Assembly (NCBI GenBank): GCA_030762175.1 | Contig: CM060843.1 | Span: forward strand, 116,628,869-116,692,868 | From: Metallyticus violacea | Lineage: Eukaryota > Arthropoda > Insecta > Mantodea > Metallyticidae | DNA length: 64,000 nt | Reading direction: 5' to 3' | Shown: piece by piece, positions 1 through 12,597 of the stretch | Layout: each line of letters starts with the position of its first letter | Position numbering within the stretch: position 1 is the stretch's first letter | The notes under the pieces: model-generated | Seen by the model: only the letters and a program-made list of their open reading frames with translations | Database searches by the model: none | Told to the model about the DNA's origin: nothing | Translations under genes and position numbers: made by a program

Positions 1-1098
1 GACCTGCAGTATGTCTACACGTCGCTTGAATACCTTGGCACTTACAGCATTTTCTTGCAGAACATGGGAATTTACCCTACTCTTTAACATCAGTTTGAGC
101 AAAGACCAAAATAGTGGGAGAAAATGAGTTGGAGGAAAGTGGTTGCTTGCACTCTGAGCTGACAGACGGAATAATAGACATCCCAGCGCACTCTAACACC
201 TTCCACTCAATACAATCTTACCTTATAGAAGAGGTTGTCCTCCTTCGGCATAATATCGGGAAATATGCCGATTGAATATTATGCCTGATTTCATTGACAA
301 TGTTCCTAATATAGATTTTTGTGCTAATTTTAGGATTCTATTTATCCATCTATGAGAATGATTGTAAACCGCTGTGATACCGAAAGAGAAAGGTTCAGGA
401 ATAAAAAAAAACATTTAAGGACATGACAAGGAGATAAGGGTGAGCGAAGCGGAGTTGTGGGACAGACGCCGCCTTCTCAGACGCACTTAGTGGTCGAAAG
501 AACACACCGCATCAGCGGACAAGGTTTTTAACTAAATGTTTATGTAAATGATTAATAAATACATAATATAATACATAAGGAAGAGTAGCACAGTTTGTAA
601 ACTATTGCCCCGTGAGTGATTAGCGTAAATTGGGAAATAAACAAATAACTTTTTTTCCTCTCTTCTGAAAAATGAAGTGTAGGTTGGAATTAAAGAAACA
701 GAAGTACATCTTAAACAAATTATTCTAAGCACTTAAGAAAGCAATTTAATAATAAAAGTTATGAAAATATCAAATTAAAAATAACGCATGAGAGTGTTAC
801 AAGAATGGTTCTGACAACGGCAAAAAGGTGGTACATAGACATAAAAATGAACAAACAGCGCAAATTCTGTTTGGCAAGATACCCTTATTCTTTTGACTTG
901 GTTGTGCTTCATTCTCTAGAGATATTCGACCGGAACGAACTGTTTTTACAGTTGATTTCCCTTAACAACACTCTCTGCAAATTCCGAGATAGATTTAAGC
1001 AGAAATATAAATCCTTTTCTATTCAAAACATTTAAAACACGTTGTTTGCAGCTTGGCGCTTTTTCTTGCCCAATGCTTGTACTTTTTTTATAATTTAT
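1..1098. other. No recognised feature
   Basis: AT-rich sequence with only short open frames (76 codons or fewer) on either strand. I recognise no domain, RNA gene or repeat family here. Confidence 0.5.
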
Positions 1099-1105
1099 TC
1101 AGCAG

Positions 1106-1393
1106 TATCGCTACGGGAGGCCGAGGTCGTTAAGGCGCGGACTTGTGAGCGGGAGGTCTAGGGTTCGAATCCCGTCAGGACCGTCCTCTCTGACCGACGT
1201 TTTTTCCAGGTTTTCCTCAGTCCTCATAAAAGGAAAATGCAGGGGAGGTATCCTATACTTAGACCTGGAACGTTTCCTACCTTAAAATTCCTTTCCCAAT
1301 TTATCATTTCATCTTATGTATCATCAGTGTCACCGCGTGTGGTGCCTCAGTAGTAAAAACGGGTGTTAAACACTAATCAAAAAAATTAAAAAA
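1106..1393 (+). mobile_element. SINE family A, full-length copy
   Basis: A short interspersed element with a tRNA-like head. The pol III box A is GGCCGAGGTCGTTAAGGCG (about 1119-1137) and box B is GGGTTCGAATCCC (about 1162-1174). The shared body follows (TTTTCCAGGTTTTCCTCAGTCCTCA, in part) and ends in CGGGTGTTAAACACTAATC plus an A-rich tail. The same head, body and tail recur in this window on both strands. A 7-bp direct repeat, TCAGCAG, at 1099-1105 and 1394-1400 is a plausible target-site duplication. The element is non-coding and needs LINE enzymes supplied elsewhere. The head resembles tRNA-Leu/Ser in box A, but the anticodon region does not identify the parent tRNA. Confidence 0.85.
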
Positions 1394-1574
1394 TCAGCAG
1401 CAATAGCAAAAATGCTTACCATACATACAAAAAATTGGGTGGGAATGAATCTCCGGTGACATGCTAGTAGCATATTTCACTATTAGTTTTTACTTGACTA
1501 CTGTATTTAGGAAGAAGAGAATATGTTATTAACCACAAAAGTTAATGATTAAAATAAAATAAAAGCAGGCATTT

Positions 1575-1611
<37 letters not shown>

Positions 1612-1833
1612 ACGAAAATGTTCCAGTCTTTCAGCAAAAGTAGAGCTATTGTTTTGAGCATGTGCGGCCACAGAGATAGGATCTAAGTCAGCTAAAGAAA
1701 CACACACATTCTAAATGAATTTTTATGTTTCTAAATTATATCTAAAGGAATAGTCCCAAAACCCGGGTCAAATGGACCTATTTAATGAATGGAATTCGAT
1801 AAGAGAAGGAGGAGGCCAATTATAGCACTTTTA
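1394..1833. other. Spacer with poly-T
   Basis: No gene seen. It contains a 30-base T run (1578-1607). Confidence 0.5.
1578..1607. repeat. Poly(T) tract, 30 bases
   Basis: An uninterrupted run of 30 T. It could be the A-tail of a minus-strand retroposon, but no recognisable element body lies to its right. Confidence 0.95.
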
Positions 1834-2340
1834 TCGAGCGGGTTGGCTCAGACTAGGGACTCGTATTCTGAAGGTACTGGGTTCAATTTTCGTTGGGCCG
1901 TCCAACCTGAGCTTAGTTTTATTCGTGGTTTCCCCCAGTCACCTAGGCGAAATGGATATTTACATTCTACGAATTCTCCTCTCTCACATTCTTTCATTCC
2001 GTTGGTTCTCTTACAGGTGGAAGTGAGGTGATACGGTGTGAACGGTTTTTGTCTCGGCATCTGTAATGAAAGTGGATCTTCCGAGGGAGTCGTACAACTT
2101 GGGGAGGGGCTCCACCGGCGTCGAGGTATTCTATCTGGAAACATGTAGGAGTCCTATTTGTGTCCGCACAGGCTCGGCTCGTACATCCTAACCGCCTGAT
2201 GTCTACATAACGCTTCCCTTCCTCACATTGGTGTTCCCATTTGGGGCCGTAGTAACAAAAGACCAACCGAAGTACTGCTCAAACACAGAAAGTATCTTCC
2301 TTCGCCATGGGCCATCCATCCATCCATCCATCCATACAGC
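1834..2340 (+). mobile_element. SINE-like family C element, copy 1
   Basis: A tRNA-like head (GGCTCAGACTAGGGACTCG then GGGTTCAATTTTCG) is followed by a segment with GTGGTTTCCCCCAGTCACCTAGGCGAAA. The same order of motifs recurs at 7511 (+) and 33905 (-). Copies 1 and 2 also share a body with CTCCACCGRCGTYGRGGT and TTCTATCTGGAAACATGT. This copy ends near a (CCAT)n run. Divergence between copies is high, so the family looks old. About 500 bp is long for a simple tRNA-SINE, so a composite element is possible. Two overlapping open frames (80-98 codons) inside it do not look coding. Confidence 0.65.
2311..2335. repeat. (CCAT)n microsatellite
   Basis: About six CCAT units at the 3' end of the family C element. 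It may be that element's tail. Confidence 0.9.
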
Positions 2341-2436
2341 ATTTTTGGTATCTCGGTTTCAGTTTGGACATTATTCCTAAAATTACGAGAATTTAGCCCT
2401 GAGGTATTGATTGTGAATGTTTCCCAATACCAAAAT

Positions 2437-2485
<49 letters not shown>
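2437..2485. repeat. (TAA)n microsatellite
   Basis: About 16 uninterrupted TAA units. Confidence 0.95.
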
Positions 2486-2486
<1 letters not shown>

Positions 2487-3885
2487 GTAAAAATGGCAGA
2501 TATTGGAAATTCTTTACACGTTACACTTTAATGCTCCGCTTTGAACTACAAACTCGTATGCTTGCTCTTGGAATGATAACGGAATAAGTTAAGTATTGTT
2601 TTAATACCCTGGAAACATTTCAATTGTATGAAACTTTTATAGTTGTATGTTTCATTCATCGTTTTAATAATATGCAAAAGTATAGCATAAATATGAGCTC
2701 TATCCGTTTGAAATGTGCCCTCGTATATTCCCTCATTGAAGTGAACAAAATCTTAAATAGAATATTGCACACATTTGGGCTTAATTCAGCCCCAGAACTT
2801 CATATTGTAACCCGTAAATTTTTTTGTATCGAGATTTCCTTAAAGCACATACTTCGAGTACAGACACACGCCAATTTCTTGGGGCCCTTAAAGTAACTAT
2901 CTAGTATAACTTCAACAGTATCGTTACTAACCACTGGCTTGCAGAAATGTTTTACATCCTAAAATCTGCCAGTTTGCTTAACCTTGCGATCCCACCGGCT
3001 GATGCATTTGTAGTGGTGACTCTTCAATGAACATGAGGCGATGTTCACGATGAACATTTTGTAAACTAAAGAATATGTTGAACCTTGAACATGTGAAAAG
3101 TAAGATTGGTTAGCATCAACATCATTTGCCTTCTTGCGCGCGCATCCCAACCAAGTCTTCATCCGAAATTCTTTGAGATACTCTGCAGTGTAAGTATCAT
3201 GGCTTATTTTGTTTAGCTCGGATACTGTAGTTTGTAGTTATGGGTACTTTATCTTACAGCACTTCAGAATGTAACATACGACTAAAATGCCCAACCATTC
3301 CACAAAAGTGATTTCCTGTGATTCTGCTCTTAAATTATTGTATAAAAAGATTACAAGAGATGGAAATTATTTGTTCCGTTTTGCTCTTACATTATTCTCG
3401 TTCTATTTCTAAATTGTCAGTACTTAATACATCTTTCTTCAGCGTGGAACAATAAACAAGATGTTTGAAAATGGGCTACTTTTCACACTTCTAAGGTTTT
3501 TTTGCCTTACTACCCGACTTATTGCCTTAATTTTTATTTCTTTCGGTTTTTCACAAATTCGGTACGGATCTACCTGGGTTACTCTTGCAAACGCCTGGGT
3601 TGGTGAAGTCATTTACTTGCGTAGAAAATTATTTCAGCTGTTTTATTTAATTACCAATAATTGTTTGACAATTCACTTAGTGCAGGGCTTGTTATTGTTC
3701 TAGCCAGACGTGCCAAGCGAAATTCAGTGCTATGGAAGTGGAGTAAAGTGAGGGAAATGTCGCTTTATATGACAGCAGAACAAAATGTTGTTTCCAGAAG
3801 AAGTTAAAGGAGAATATACAACATTGGGTTTGCATAAAGAAAACATGTAAAAGCTAAATAAAATTATCTCCAGGCATAATTGATG
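2486..3885. other. No recognised feature
   Basis: Open frames of 67-90 codons occur on both strands, without a recognisable domain. Confidence 0.5.
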
Positions 3886-3990
3886 TTTTTTTTTTTTTTT
3901 GTTTATTTATGCACGCTCTTTAACAGCTCAGGCCATCAGCGTCTCATTCAATTCAGGGCGTGAAACGGCCGACAAATTTTGCCTTTCCAG
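3886..3990 (-). mobile_element. SINE family B, 3' fragment
   Basis: On the given strand it reads poly-T, GTTTATTTATGCACGCTC, TTTAACAGCTCAGGCCATCAG, then GGGCGTGAAACGGCCGACAAATTTTGC (in part). This matches the 3' half of the family B copies at 10199, 14531 and 58904. The tRNA-like head is missing, so this is a truncated minus-strand copy. Confidence 0.8.
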
Positions 3991-5197
3991 AGAAAGTTAT
4001 AAATGGACAGAAGATTTCAAATGCTTTAAAACGTAAAGCAGCTGATAAATTGTCCCTAAGACCAACTTACACATCGGGAGTTAAAGACTGGAGACGTGGG
4101 TGCATTAAAACCTTCGGATTTAAAACTGATTAGAAATAATATTTCTACAGAAAGAATTGGGCAATATATAAACTACCCAAGACTCTTCATGAAACCCAAA
4201 TAGCAGTCAACGAGATGCAAATTATGTAAAGCACTGGAGAAGCATTCTTACTATTTAACCCCGTAGTGTCACAGCCATTATTGTAACAAGAGTGGCCGTG
4301 TGGATGACAAAAGTGATTTAGTAAACGTGTTTTGTTAAATACATGACATTGTAGGATAGTTCTGTTAAAAATAATGATTATTTACTAAAAGTATTCCATA
4401 AATCATATACATTCATACCAGAAAGCACAACATTAGAAATAAAAGGCATCATGTTCTTAATATGTAGCTAAGGATGTATACGCTTTTACTAGTTAGAAGA
4501 ATACAATAGAATTACAATTTTAAATTATAAAAAAATTCTTAAATAATTAAGAGTTCGCTTGGTTTTCACTTTAAAATGTAAATATAAAAAGCAACTAAAT
4601 CACCTGTTTTGTTGAAATAGACAATTAGAACAAAAATGTGTGTAATGTGTTACAATGAGGATGCACTTGTATTACCTAACAAAACAATGTAACAATTTGC
4701 AGAATGAACAATAATATATTTACTTGTAGAAAAATGACATATACAGTCTTACGTGTTAGACATAAACTGACACACATTCAACATCATTATTTTCTTCTTA
4801 CTCTCACTATCTTCGTTTTCTTCATCTTCATCTATTTCTTTTAGCCATTAAAGTCACTGATTTGGATCATTCGATACCCGAGAAATACCATTAGAGAAAA
4901 TAACCGAAAACTGCTTTTACATCAATAAATTTTCTACAGTACGTTTCACTTAAACGGTTTCCAAAACAATGACGCGCTTAGCCGCGTGAATGACAATAGT
5001 CAACAAGTTAACAAACGTTAAATATCACATGAACAATTTGCAGCACTCTAGCAACAGTACAGACACGGTATAATTAAAGTAAAATAATAAACTACGAGAA
5101 GCGCACCATTATCGACAACAATGAAAGAAAGCAATATGTGCAAATGTAACAGTGTACGTCGACCTGGAGGTTTAATGATACCTGACGATGAGAGCAC
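3991..5197. other. No recognised feature
   Basis: AT-rich sequence. A CT-rich stretch (about 4793-4845) lies upstream of the MULE remnant. No terminal inverted repeat for that remnant was found by eye. Confidence 0.5.
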
Positions 5198-5890
5198 TTG
5201 TTGCCACGCGCGTTTACGAAGATGGAACATAACAATGTGTTTACCACTTTTGCAAAAGGTATAAACAAATGCGCCTCTTTTAGTTTAGGTTTTAAGCCAA
5301 AGGAAATGTTGGTGGATTTCGAAAGTTCCATTCATAATACTGTGCTAGAGAAAACCATGAATGCTGCTTTCATCTTGGTCAGACTGGTGACGAAAAGTAC
5401 AGACACTGGGTTCTCACCTAAGAAATACAATGAAGACAAGCACATACTTGAAATGCTTTTTGGTTTACCAGTTTCGAAGAAGTTGATGAGCGTTTCTTTG
5501 AAGATCTTATTGCAATACTACCACGTGTCTTCAGGTTTTCACTAGAAACATCTTATCAGCGAAAAACGTTTGTTTATTCTTCTCCCCCGCCTAAGGTGTG
5601 GGCAAGATTTGACTCGTTAATCAATAGGACGACAAAAGGATGCAAAGCGTTCTATTCACTATTTAACAGACTGTTTTCTACAGCCTATTCAAATATATTC
5701 AGATGTTTTGAAGGATACCCAGTCTGAAATATTTGTATCTATACTATCAATATGGCATCAAAGAAACAATTTAAAAAGAATAAATTCCGAGAGAAGGGAT
5801 GCAGCTATACAAAACGGAAATCAAGCCAAGTCGAAGATGGAGAACTTAAAAATCAATATCATTCAAGTTACCTCCCGTAAAAAACGCTAA
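5198..5890 (+). pseudogene. Decayed MULE-type transposase fragment
   Basis: This is a remnant of the DDE transposase of Mutator-like elements, which cuts and pastes DNA in the nucleus. The first frame (115 codons, 5198-5545) has FKPKEMLVDFESSIHN, which matches the family pattern of a conserved DFE followed by an alanine- or serine-rich helix. FGLPVSKK near its end fits the later LxxLxFLP block. After a stop the match continues in another frame at about 5588 with PPKVWARFD and RTTKGCKAFYSLFN, the MULE pattern of PPxxW then RTTNxxEsfHsxFN. It returns to the original frame at 5708-5890. The expected CxFH motif is not intact, and two frame changes plus stops make it non-functional. The N-terminal zinc-finger region and the ends were not found. 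Family assignment rests on remembered motifs, not a search. Confidence 0.65.
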
Positions 5891-7510
5891 TTGATAATTG
5901 AATAAACATAAAACGTTGCTAAAAGAACTATACAAGACTTGAAAAAAATATGTAAGTGTTGTAGTATTTCATTATTACAATTGAAAAAAATTGGGAGGCA
6001 AGGTAGCCAATCTTCACGTGATACCTTCTAAGTAAAGCTAATAGTCTGCAGAGAAAAAGAAAGAAAAAAAGCAGTTGTAGGAAGTGATTGGTAATCTTCC
6101 AGGTAGTCCGTATCGAATTCCTTTAGGTAACCCACGGGGAACTAAGGCGGATTTAGGGACCTCGCACCGAATTCAGGAACACCTTCCCTTTCATCCCAAT
6201 AACTTGTTTACTTACTGTTCATTAAGCGAGTGTTGGAAAATTATTATAAACGTTCCCCTCTTAAAATCCCTTGAAATATTTCCATTCAGATTGATATTTG
6301 AGTATTTTGTTTCATAGCCCTGAGTCAAAATGAGTTGAAAGCTTATATCCACAACATAATTGAAATATAAGTATATTTCATAAAAACCCTTTTAAGTAAA
6401 AAAAATGGCTGTTAAAATGGAATTCTTGAATAATATGAACGAAATTGGTTCAGAAATGCGATGATTTAGTCTGAGATAACAAGAGAATAACACTATTGAT
6501 TATGAGGTTGTCATTTCACTATATACCTAGTGTTATAAAATAAATGAGCGCTTTATAAACTTCAAAATACATTACAAAAACTTTCAAATTAGTTTGCATC
6601 ACCTGTTCAACGTAACATCATTTAAATTGTATAAGTGTGTGTCAGGAAAAAAATAAGGATGACAGGAAGGGAGAAAAAGAAAATAGAACACAGCGTTTTG
6701 GGCCGTTACTGTGGCTTTTCTCTCATGAGACGATGATAAATGAGTTATGCTGCAACCTATCACGAGAAGGAATGTTGGCCAGAGGGCAGCGTGATCAAGG
6801 AATGTCGGTAACGTACCGTCAGACATTCCAGCTGAGAGCCTTACCGAGGAAGGTAAAGCTGTTTGTGGGGTGAACGCTGTGTCAATAACTTAATCCAAAC
6901 CGCAGGAATGTGTTATCTCTCCCTAGCAATCTGCGGCAGCGATGAACTAATATAATTCATACCTCAGCAACAGCTGAAGACTTTAACCTGTTAATGTACA
7001 GATGGGATAATTGTATCGCAATTTAAACATTATCTTAAATCTAGAATCATTTACATCATATAGCTAACTCTAGTTTGGTTTCAAATTTAATTTCTATCGC
7101 TTTAGTTGCTTTTATTTAGCATACGAGTAGTACAAATTTATCTACAGGGCGTATGAAAGGACTTCAAGAAAACTAACTATAATAATTATTACAACTTATG
7201 ACTTACCGGCTGCAAAATTCATAGGTGAATTTGGAGATTGTGCAATTTAGTCTGCATGTTCGTTAGTTATCAGATTACATTATTTTACATACGGTACTCT
7301 CCATACTTCAAGAAAATATTCCTGGTAAAAGAAGTACAAAAACAAAACAACGGCATTCCGAAAAGCTCCGAAGTATGTTTTGCATCTCATGAGGCGAAAG
7401 ATGAATCAACAAGGCACTAACCATTTTGGCAGTGCGAACAAACCGAAAGTGTAGCGGATGATTTGAGGGAAACATTGGAAACCGGTCAACAATAACATCT
7501 GCTGACAATG
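5891..7510. other. No recognised feature
   Basis: Open frames of 60-87 codons on both strands carry no domain I recognise. Confidence 0.5.
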
Positions 7511-8035
7511 AGCGGGGTTTCTCAGGCGGTAACGCTTTGGGACTTGCATTCGGGAGGTCCCAGAATCAATTCCCGTTGGGCCGGCCATTATCACTTTGGA
7601 TTGTTTTCCCCTGCTCACATAGGCGAAAGCAGGAAGCAGTGTAAATACTCCATGGATCCTCTCCCCCATTTTATATTATTTCGTTTTCAGTTTGTTGTTT
7701 AGAGGTTCGAAAGTGTCATGGCGAGGTGGGCTGCGAGGTGTGATTATGGCTTGATCTTAGGAAATATTTCTGCCACGGCATCTGGAATAAAAGCGGCCTT
7801 CAGAGAGGCTCGCACAACTCAGGGAGGGCCTCCACCGACGTTGGGGTGTTCTATCTGGAAACATGTTAGTGACCACATCTGCGTCCACGTAGTTATCGTC
7901 CGTAGATCCTGACTACTCGATATCGCCCTCATCTCACCCTTTCCTCCCGGAGGTGCCACCATTCAGGGTGCAGCCACAAAGTGCCTGGCATGGACAAAGT
8001 GCCAAAAGCATCCACCACCGCCCCAGCCCCCCAAT
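7511..8035 (+). mobile_element. SINE-like family C element, copy 2
   Basis: It carries the same motif order as the copy at 1834: a tRNA-like head (TTTGGGACTTGCATTCGGGA, then AATCAATTCCCG), TTTTCCCCTGCTCACATAGG, GGGCCTCCACCGACGTTGGG and TTCTATCTGGAAACATGT. The 3' end is C-rich. Open frames of 64 codons inside are by-products of the repeat. The outer limits are approximate and I could not define a target-site duplication. Confidence 0.65.
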
Positions 8036-10198
8036 GGTTTTCTTCTTTGAAGATCGTGTCATTTTTAAAAGACCTGGGGTTTATGACATTATCTTATCAA
8101 ATTCCCATCCTGTATAAAAATTTATTGCAATAAGCTACAAACTCTGGTAGAACTGCAAGAAAATTCGGTATGAAATTAGCTTATGAATTCTGGTGTGTTT
8201 GTCAACAACAGGGACGTGAGCAGGCATACCACTTTCAACACCCGCTCTGAGATCATGCATCCTATGCCCGTGTTGTGTTAATTGTCATTAAATACATTGA
8301 TTAGTTTGAAAGTTACAAAGGAAAAGTGAGCAAGTGAAGCACCCGCACTTTTTAACAGTTTAGCACATCCGCCATTTCTAAGAGTTTTGTCCCCCTCCCC
8401 CCCATGTAATATTTTGAGAGTTTTTAAAAGTTCATTTCTTTTAGATAGCTTATCTAGTTTGTTAATGTACGAGTATATTTATATTATAATAAATATTACT
8501 GTCGTCACCTAAGTATTTATTTCCTTTTCCTAAGACGTTATTGCCTATTTCATTATTCTCTTGACTGGATAAAGTTAATTATCTACGAAACGTGAGCGAG
8601 ACAGAACTCCAATTGGATATTTGCTTGGGCTTGGCTGACATTTATTGGGTTCAGATAAGCACTGTATTATACTTACCTGAATGTGTGGTATGCTATCTTT
8701 TATGAAGTGGAAACCTAATGAATGGGATGTGCATAGGAGAGGTCAAACGGAAAATAATAGATCTGATAATTTTATTCTCAACGCATATTTGTTTACAGTA
8801 AGTCCGATTGTGCTATGAGAAAATTGTTTCAAAATAATTCCAGATATTGGAATTGCAGATATAAGGTCCAAACAAAACATATTAAAGGAACTAAGTGAGG
8901 TAAAGAAGATGGCGTATAGTATGAACAGAAGAAACTCTACATTATAATGGGAAAATAAAATTGATAAAAGGCGATCTTGATCCCATACACTACAGTATAG
9001 TTTTTATGCGGTAACAAATAAATATTTCAATATTATTTTTCTGTTGGGGTTTAGGAATTACATACATTTTTTTAAAGCTATAAGGGGCCGAGAGCGATAT
9101 AAATATGCCACATTACAGACTTTTCGGTTATTTATGCACATATACATAGTCTCGTTAATTTCTATTCTCTTTATAATTTAAAGATAACATACACACACAC
9201 ACACACGACAAGTGTTCTTATATTAACGGTTATCAAAGTCCACATTTTCTAGTTAATCCTTAATATAATTTGTAAATATTTTGCTGTTTTAATAGCACAA
9301 CAATAAGCGCAAATAATAAGTTTAATTTAAATTCATTCCGTTGAAATAAAAAAGATGAAGGCAATCAACCCGACCAATCAGATTTTTCATAATTTCAAGT
9401 TTTATAGTGCCTGTTTAAATAACTAAAAATGCCAAGTTTCACATCTAAAGTCTCTTTAGCTTTCTGTCAGTGTGTCAAACATGAATTAAAATCGAATTTA
9501 CGTAAGCACATTGCTTCATATCTTAATGCATTAGGTAAGTTTACAATAGTAGGGTGAAAAATAGAAATGTGCGTGTATTTTATTGTTTTTACTATTTTGT
9601 ATTAAAATGTAAACCTTAGATTTTAACAAAATAAATATACATTTCGCTTCAATTATATACTGAATATTTAAATTTAAACTTAGGGCAGTTATAGGTTACA
9701 GGGATAAATTTTATTATGACACTACAAGCATTAGCTAGATCGCGATTATATCTGGGTTTTTTTTCCCCTCACTGATATTTGAACATACCCTCTTATGTTT
9801 CTACGTAATAATATGCTGAACATAATTAAACATGAAGTTTCTTAGACCTGAATTTCTCTAAAAATACTAATTACTTTGATATGAAAATCCCTGATCATCC
9901 TTTCAGATAGGATGCAGGGATGTTTCAGCTACATTTGAAAGGCATAACACTTCTGTAAATAGCAAGACTGTATGAAACCTGTGTGTTCCATACAATGCGA
10001 TAGATTTTTAAAATCTTGGAGCAGCATATTTCCTTTTCATCTTTTTCAATCACATAAATAAGTGTTAATATTTGGGAAATTATTATTCATACAGTCATAT
10101 AATTCTCTTGATGTAGTTAATTTTTTACCAGATGGTCTTTGCAAACCAGCACAAGCTGCAAAATATCTTTAAGTGTTCCACCTACTTCATCACATGTG
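8036..10198. other. No recognised feature
   Basis: AT-rich, without an open frame long enough to list. It includes a C-rich run near 8391 and a short (AC)n at 9190-9206. Confidence 0.5.
9190..9206. repeat. (AC)n microsatellite
   Basis: About eight AC units. Confidence 0.9.
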
Positions 10199-10490
10199 TC
10201 GGTCCTGATGGTGTAGTGATAACCATACTTGCATTCTAAATCCAATATCAAGGGTTCCATCTCGGCCCGGGTCGATGGATCTTTTCGGGCGTATAAATTC
10301 TAAGTATGGCTTCCTTAATAAAGCCGTGGGCCTCGTTTCGAACATTTGCGGCATGTAAGAACCTCAAGCCTGAAAGAAGAGGCCTCTGAGCAAAATTTCT
10401 GGGCCGTTTCACTCCCTAAATAGAATGGTACGCTAATGACCTGAGCTGTTAAAGAGCTTCCGCAAATATAACAAATCAAAATCATCATAT
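10199..10490 (+). mobile_element. SINE family B, full-length copy
   Basis: The tRNA-like head GGTCCTGATGGTGTAGTGAT (10201-10220) holds box A, and AGGGTTCCATCTCGGCCC is a degraded box B. In the better copies at 14531 and 58904 the anticodon region reads TTGCCTCCTAAACCCAAGAT, which resembles tRNA-Arg(CCT). The body has TTTTCGGGCGTA, GGCTTCCTTAATAAAGCCG, CAGAGGCCTCTT-type sequence and the 3' motif GACCTGAGCTGTTAAAGAGC. Near repeats TCATCACAT (10187-10195) and TCATCATAT (10482-10490) may be a target-site duplication with one mismatch. It is non-coding. Confidence 0.85.
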
Positions 10491-11689
10491 TCGCTTTTGC
10501 TATGCGATGTGCCAAAATAATGCTATCCTGCGGGAAGTCCAAAATCTTTTTCATCTAATGCGAGATTCAGAATTTTATACTGCGCAGAGGATTCATAATA
10601 GCAGTTCAAAATTCTTTCTGGTGAACACAGATGCTTGTTTTAACAAACTTCATAAGATATTTTGGAAAAAGGCGAACAGCTGTAATGCCATGTTTCAGGC
10701 AGTCTGAAATTATTTTCGCACCCCGCCACAGATACTGTAGTTGATAACGTTTGCTTGTAATAGAAAGAATGAATGGCTCCATTAATACGCCTGAATTTCG
10801 TATTGGATTACAAATGTTTCTTGTATCTTCAAAGTTCGCTCTTTGCTACTGTAATAGTTGCATTTTGCAATAGCGAATGCTATTCTTCTTCTCCATGTAA
10901 ATAAAGTAAAAGACGTAAGTGTTCACTAGTAATGGAGTTCTAGTTCAGTTTTCTTACTGCAAGACAGCATAAACGTTGTTAAATTCTAAAACCGAAAATA
11001 AAACCACAAAAAGGTTAATTATTCACACGTCACAGGATTTATAATTTTATCATTTCAATAAACGCGCGTTTAATACCGTCTTACGTTGTATCATCATCTG
11101 GTTTAATTTGTAATTTAAATGGTACGGAAAATGATTTACATGTAGAAAAGTATCTTGTGGCACTGAAGGAAAGTAAATTAACATGCATAAGGTCCTTTGT
11201 GGCTTTATAATGACATTGAATTTTTCCAGGTTTTATAACTTTTTTCTGGATTAAGTCCGCTGAGACTGGTAAGCTGAGATTGAAACGAGATTGGATTTAA
11301 TACGCGCTTTGCACTCCGTGTAACTGCGGCAAAGTGACTATTTAAGTATAAATTTTCTTTGCCTTATTCATAAAATGTATGCGAAGTTATTTTCCAAAGC
11401 ACTATTGAAGCTGTGTGATTTATTTTTTCTTTCAACAATGTAGAGAGTGACTGAATTAATTCACCTCTCTCTCTCTTTTTTTTTTTCTTCCCCCTTTTAC
11501 CCTCCTTTCTTTCACTATATGGTGGTACAGAGCCTATGCATTCTCTTGTACAAAGATGTTTCTTTATGATGAAATATCTTTAACGTTTGTTCGTTGAAAT
11601 TAAGACGGAAGCTGTATAGTACTAATATTCATTATAACGTCTTTGCAGTTATGTGTTAGTTACAGTGAAAGTATAAATTGATGTTTTTA
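10491..11689. other. No recognised feature
   Basis: No recognisable gene or repeat. There is a CT/T-rich stretch at about 11463-11515. Confidence 0.5.
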
Positions 11690-11736
11690 TAAAATCACTG
11701 ACCACCAAAATGGGTAGATTATGTAACAAAGATTTA
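11690..11736. repeat. Flank unit 1 of the CATA arrays
   Basis: About 46 bp (contains GACCACCAAAATGGGTAGAT and TATGTAACAAAGATTTATA) recurs almost exactly at 12384-12433. Each copy directly precedes a (TACA)n array. Confidence 0.9.
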
Positions 11737-12382
11737 TACATACATACATACATACATACATACATACATACATACATACATACATACATACATACATACA
11801 TACATACATACATACATACATACATACATACATACATACATACATACATACATACATACATACATACATACATACATACATACATACATACATACATACA
11901 TACATACATACATACATACATACATACATACATACATACATACATACATACATACATACATACATACATACATACATACATACATACATACATACATACA
12001 TACATACATACATACATACATACATACATACATACATACATACATACATACATACATACATACATACATACATACATACATACATACATACATACATACA
12101 TACATACATACATACATACATACATACATACATACATACATACATACATACATACATACATACATACATACATACATACATACATACATACATACATACA
12201 TACATACATACATACATACATACATACATACATACATACATACATACATACATACATACATACATACATACATACATACATACATACATACATACATACA
12301 TACATACATACATACATACATACATACATACATACATACATACATACATACATACATACATACATACATACATACATACATA
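11737..12382. repeat. Very long (TACA)n tetranucleotide array
   Basis: About 646 bp, or some 161 units, with no interruption that I can see. Apparent open frames of 200-275 codons on both strands are repeats of Met-Tyr-Val-Cys or Ile-His-Thr-Tyr and are not genes. A pure array of this length is prone to slippage and to assembly error. Confidence 0.98.
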
Positions 12383-12383
12383 A

Positions 12384-12484
12384 AAATCACCTATGACCAC
12401 CAAAATGGGTAGATTATGTAACAAAGATTTATAGATACATACATACATACATACATACATACATACATACATACATACATACAT
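12384..12484. repeat. Flank unit 2 plus short (TACA)n array
   Basis: Positions 12384-12433 repeat the flank at 11690 with a 2-base insertion and one further change (TTATAGATAC in place of TTATACATAC). A second array of about 12 TACA units follows (12434-12484). The whole is a tandem duplication of flank plus array, with very unequal array lengths. Confidence 0.9.
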
Positions 12485-12597
12485 AAAAGAAAAATAAAAA
12501 TAAAATAGCACCATTAAGAATTAAACAAATTAACAGTAATTATAAAAGCTTTAAAAGGATAAAACACTAATTTAAAGTCACACTTGAAATTGCTATA

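Noticed and set aside
1119..1180. A functional tRNA gene (Leu/Ser-like)
   Set aside because: The head lacks a paired acceptor stem and CCA-proximal end, and is followed by the same body in every copy, so it is a SINE head.
11649..12514. Open frames of 218-275 codons, the longest in the window
   Set aside because: They are pure translations of the (TACA)n array, open on both strands, with no coding signal.
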